A model generated the notes under the pieces. It saw only the letters and a program-made list of their open reading frames with translations. It was not told the origin of the DNA and searched no databases. Positions 6,459-6,842 of a stretch of DNA of 6,842 nt are shown in pieces; within the stretch, counting starts at the first letter, position 1, and every line of letters starts with the position of its first letter. This DNA is from CAYLOP01 sp964385305 (lineage in GTDB: Bacteria > Chloroflexota > Anaerolineae > Anaerolineales > E44-bin32). A program made the position numbers and the translations under genes. The stretch spans positions 1 through 6,842 of the forward strand of contig CAYLOP010000159.1 of NCBI GenBank assembly GCA_964385305.1. The letters run 5' to 3'.

Positions 6459-6608
6459 TTAAATTAGCGGCTGGATTCCCGACAAGCTGTTCAGGATAAC
6501 GAACGCGGCAAACGTCAGATTGAAGCTGAAGATGTAAAGATCGATAGCAAGCGAGACGCCCAACGTCTCCTCACGCTCGCCCCCAAGCGCCGAGAACCAC
6601 GCCGCCGT
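6459..6608 (-). pseudogene. Possible tail of a decayed membrane-protein gene
   Basis: A minus-strand frame of 49 codons ends in TAA at 6459-6461 and is bounded upstream by an in-frame TAA at 6609-6611. It encodes GGEREETLG followed by a strongly hydrophobic stretch (LAIDLYIFSFNLTFAAFVIL) and ends in SGIQPLI. There is no ATG or GTG start. A TTG inside, preceded by GAGGAG at three bases, could start a 34-residue membrane peptide. I do not recognise the family. The rest of 6444-6728 shows no supported gene. Confidence 0.25.
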
Positions 6609-6728
6609 TTAAACGCGCATGGGAGCCCGTTCTGCTGTTTCCATACCCATAAACGATGCAATTCAAGTACCCATGCAATTTGTAGGAGATTCCTTTTTTC
6701 CTTGTATGGTCGATTCAAGATAACAACC

Positions 6729-6757
6729 CGGTCCACCCCCACACGTGTGGGGAAAAC
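6729..6757 (-). repeat. Terminal (variant) CRISPR repeat
   Basis: This repeat is identical to the one at 6790-6818 except at 6743. The change makes the centre a perfect 16-base palindrome (ccccacacgtgtgggg). It marks the array boundary: no further repeat is seen in 6444-6728. Confidence 0.88.
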
Positions 6758-6842
6758 GTGTTCACCTTATCCCAACTAGCAAAGCCCAACGGTCCACCCC
6801 CACGCGTGTGGGGAAAACGGCCAACAATTTCTAATATGGCTT
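6729..6842 (-). CRISPR. Type I-E CRISPR array, leader-distal end, continuing beyond the window
   Basis: Two 29-base repeats (6729-6757 and 6790-6818) flank one complete 32-base spacer (6758-6789). A second spacer starts at 6819 and is cut by the window edge. The period of 61 matches type I-E. Read on the minus strand, the repeat starts GTTTTCCCCACACGC and ends GGTGGACCG. This parallels known I-E repeats, whose crRNA 5' handle ends in ACCG, so transcription should run leftward. The repeat can fold into a CCCCAC/GTGGGG stem with a 4-base loop. The left repeat differs from the other at one base (A at 6743 versus G at 6804), as expected of an ageing leader-distal repeat. No cas gene lies in the window. 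Confidence 0.93.

Noticed and set aside
6640..6728. AT-rich stretch left of the array read as the CRISPR leader
   Set aside because: Repeat orientation and the variant terminal repeat place the leader on the far side, to the right. This stretch is more likely the trailer.
6515..6742. 75-codon minus-strand frame overlapping the CRISPR repeat
   Set aside because: It starts inside the terminal repeat, is rich in Arg/Lys without motifs and crosses a non-coding region.

Overview
The window looks like part of an Anaerolineae-type Chloroflexota chromosome. This is inferred from style, not proven. The DNA is fairly GC-rich, and the proteins are exported lipoproteins with long Pro/Thr linkers (PTPTPT) and a bacterial SH3-like module. 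There is also a sigma factor carrying its own anti-sigma and extracellular domains, and a type I-E CRISPR repeat. No rRNA, tRNA, insertion sequence or prophage genes were seen.

Layout. Four genes run leftward on the minus strand. In transcription order they are: (i) a PASTA-domain putative lipoprotein (5007-5783); (ii) a lipoprotein with an SH3-like domain, a predicted self-cleaving S74 intramolecular chaperone domain, a coiled coil and a C-terminal membrane anchor (3554-4885); (iii) an ECF sigma factor fused to a zinc-finger anti-sigma domain, a membrane helix, an extracellular SH3-like domain and an Ig-like domain (1528-3315); (iv) a lipoprotein with two fibronectin/Ig-like repeats, an SdrD/Cna-B-like domain and an SH3-like domain, which runs off the left edge (1-1471). 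A fifth SH3-like reading frame (6000-6443) points the other way, lacks any signal peptide and is probably a 5'-truncated copy. To its right, 6444-6728 has no convincing gene, only a possible decayed membrane-protein tail. From 6729 the window enters a type I-E CRISPR array. Repeat orientation shows this is the leader-distal end, so any leader and cas genes would lie beyond the right edge.

How it may work together. Four of the five proteins share one SH3-like module (signature around NCRFGPG...Y...L.EG...CWV). In two of them, the sigma-factor fusion and the S74 lipoprotein, it ends in an almost identical GDTSAVPV tail followed by a PTPTP linker. My inference is a cell-envelope sensing cluster in which the membrane-tethered sigma factor and the lipoproteins recognise the same wall or surface ligand. 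The sigma gene is followed after 56 bases by lipoprotein (iv), so these two are probably co-transcribed. Target genes, ligand and release mechanism cannot be read from this sequence.
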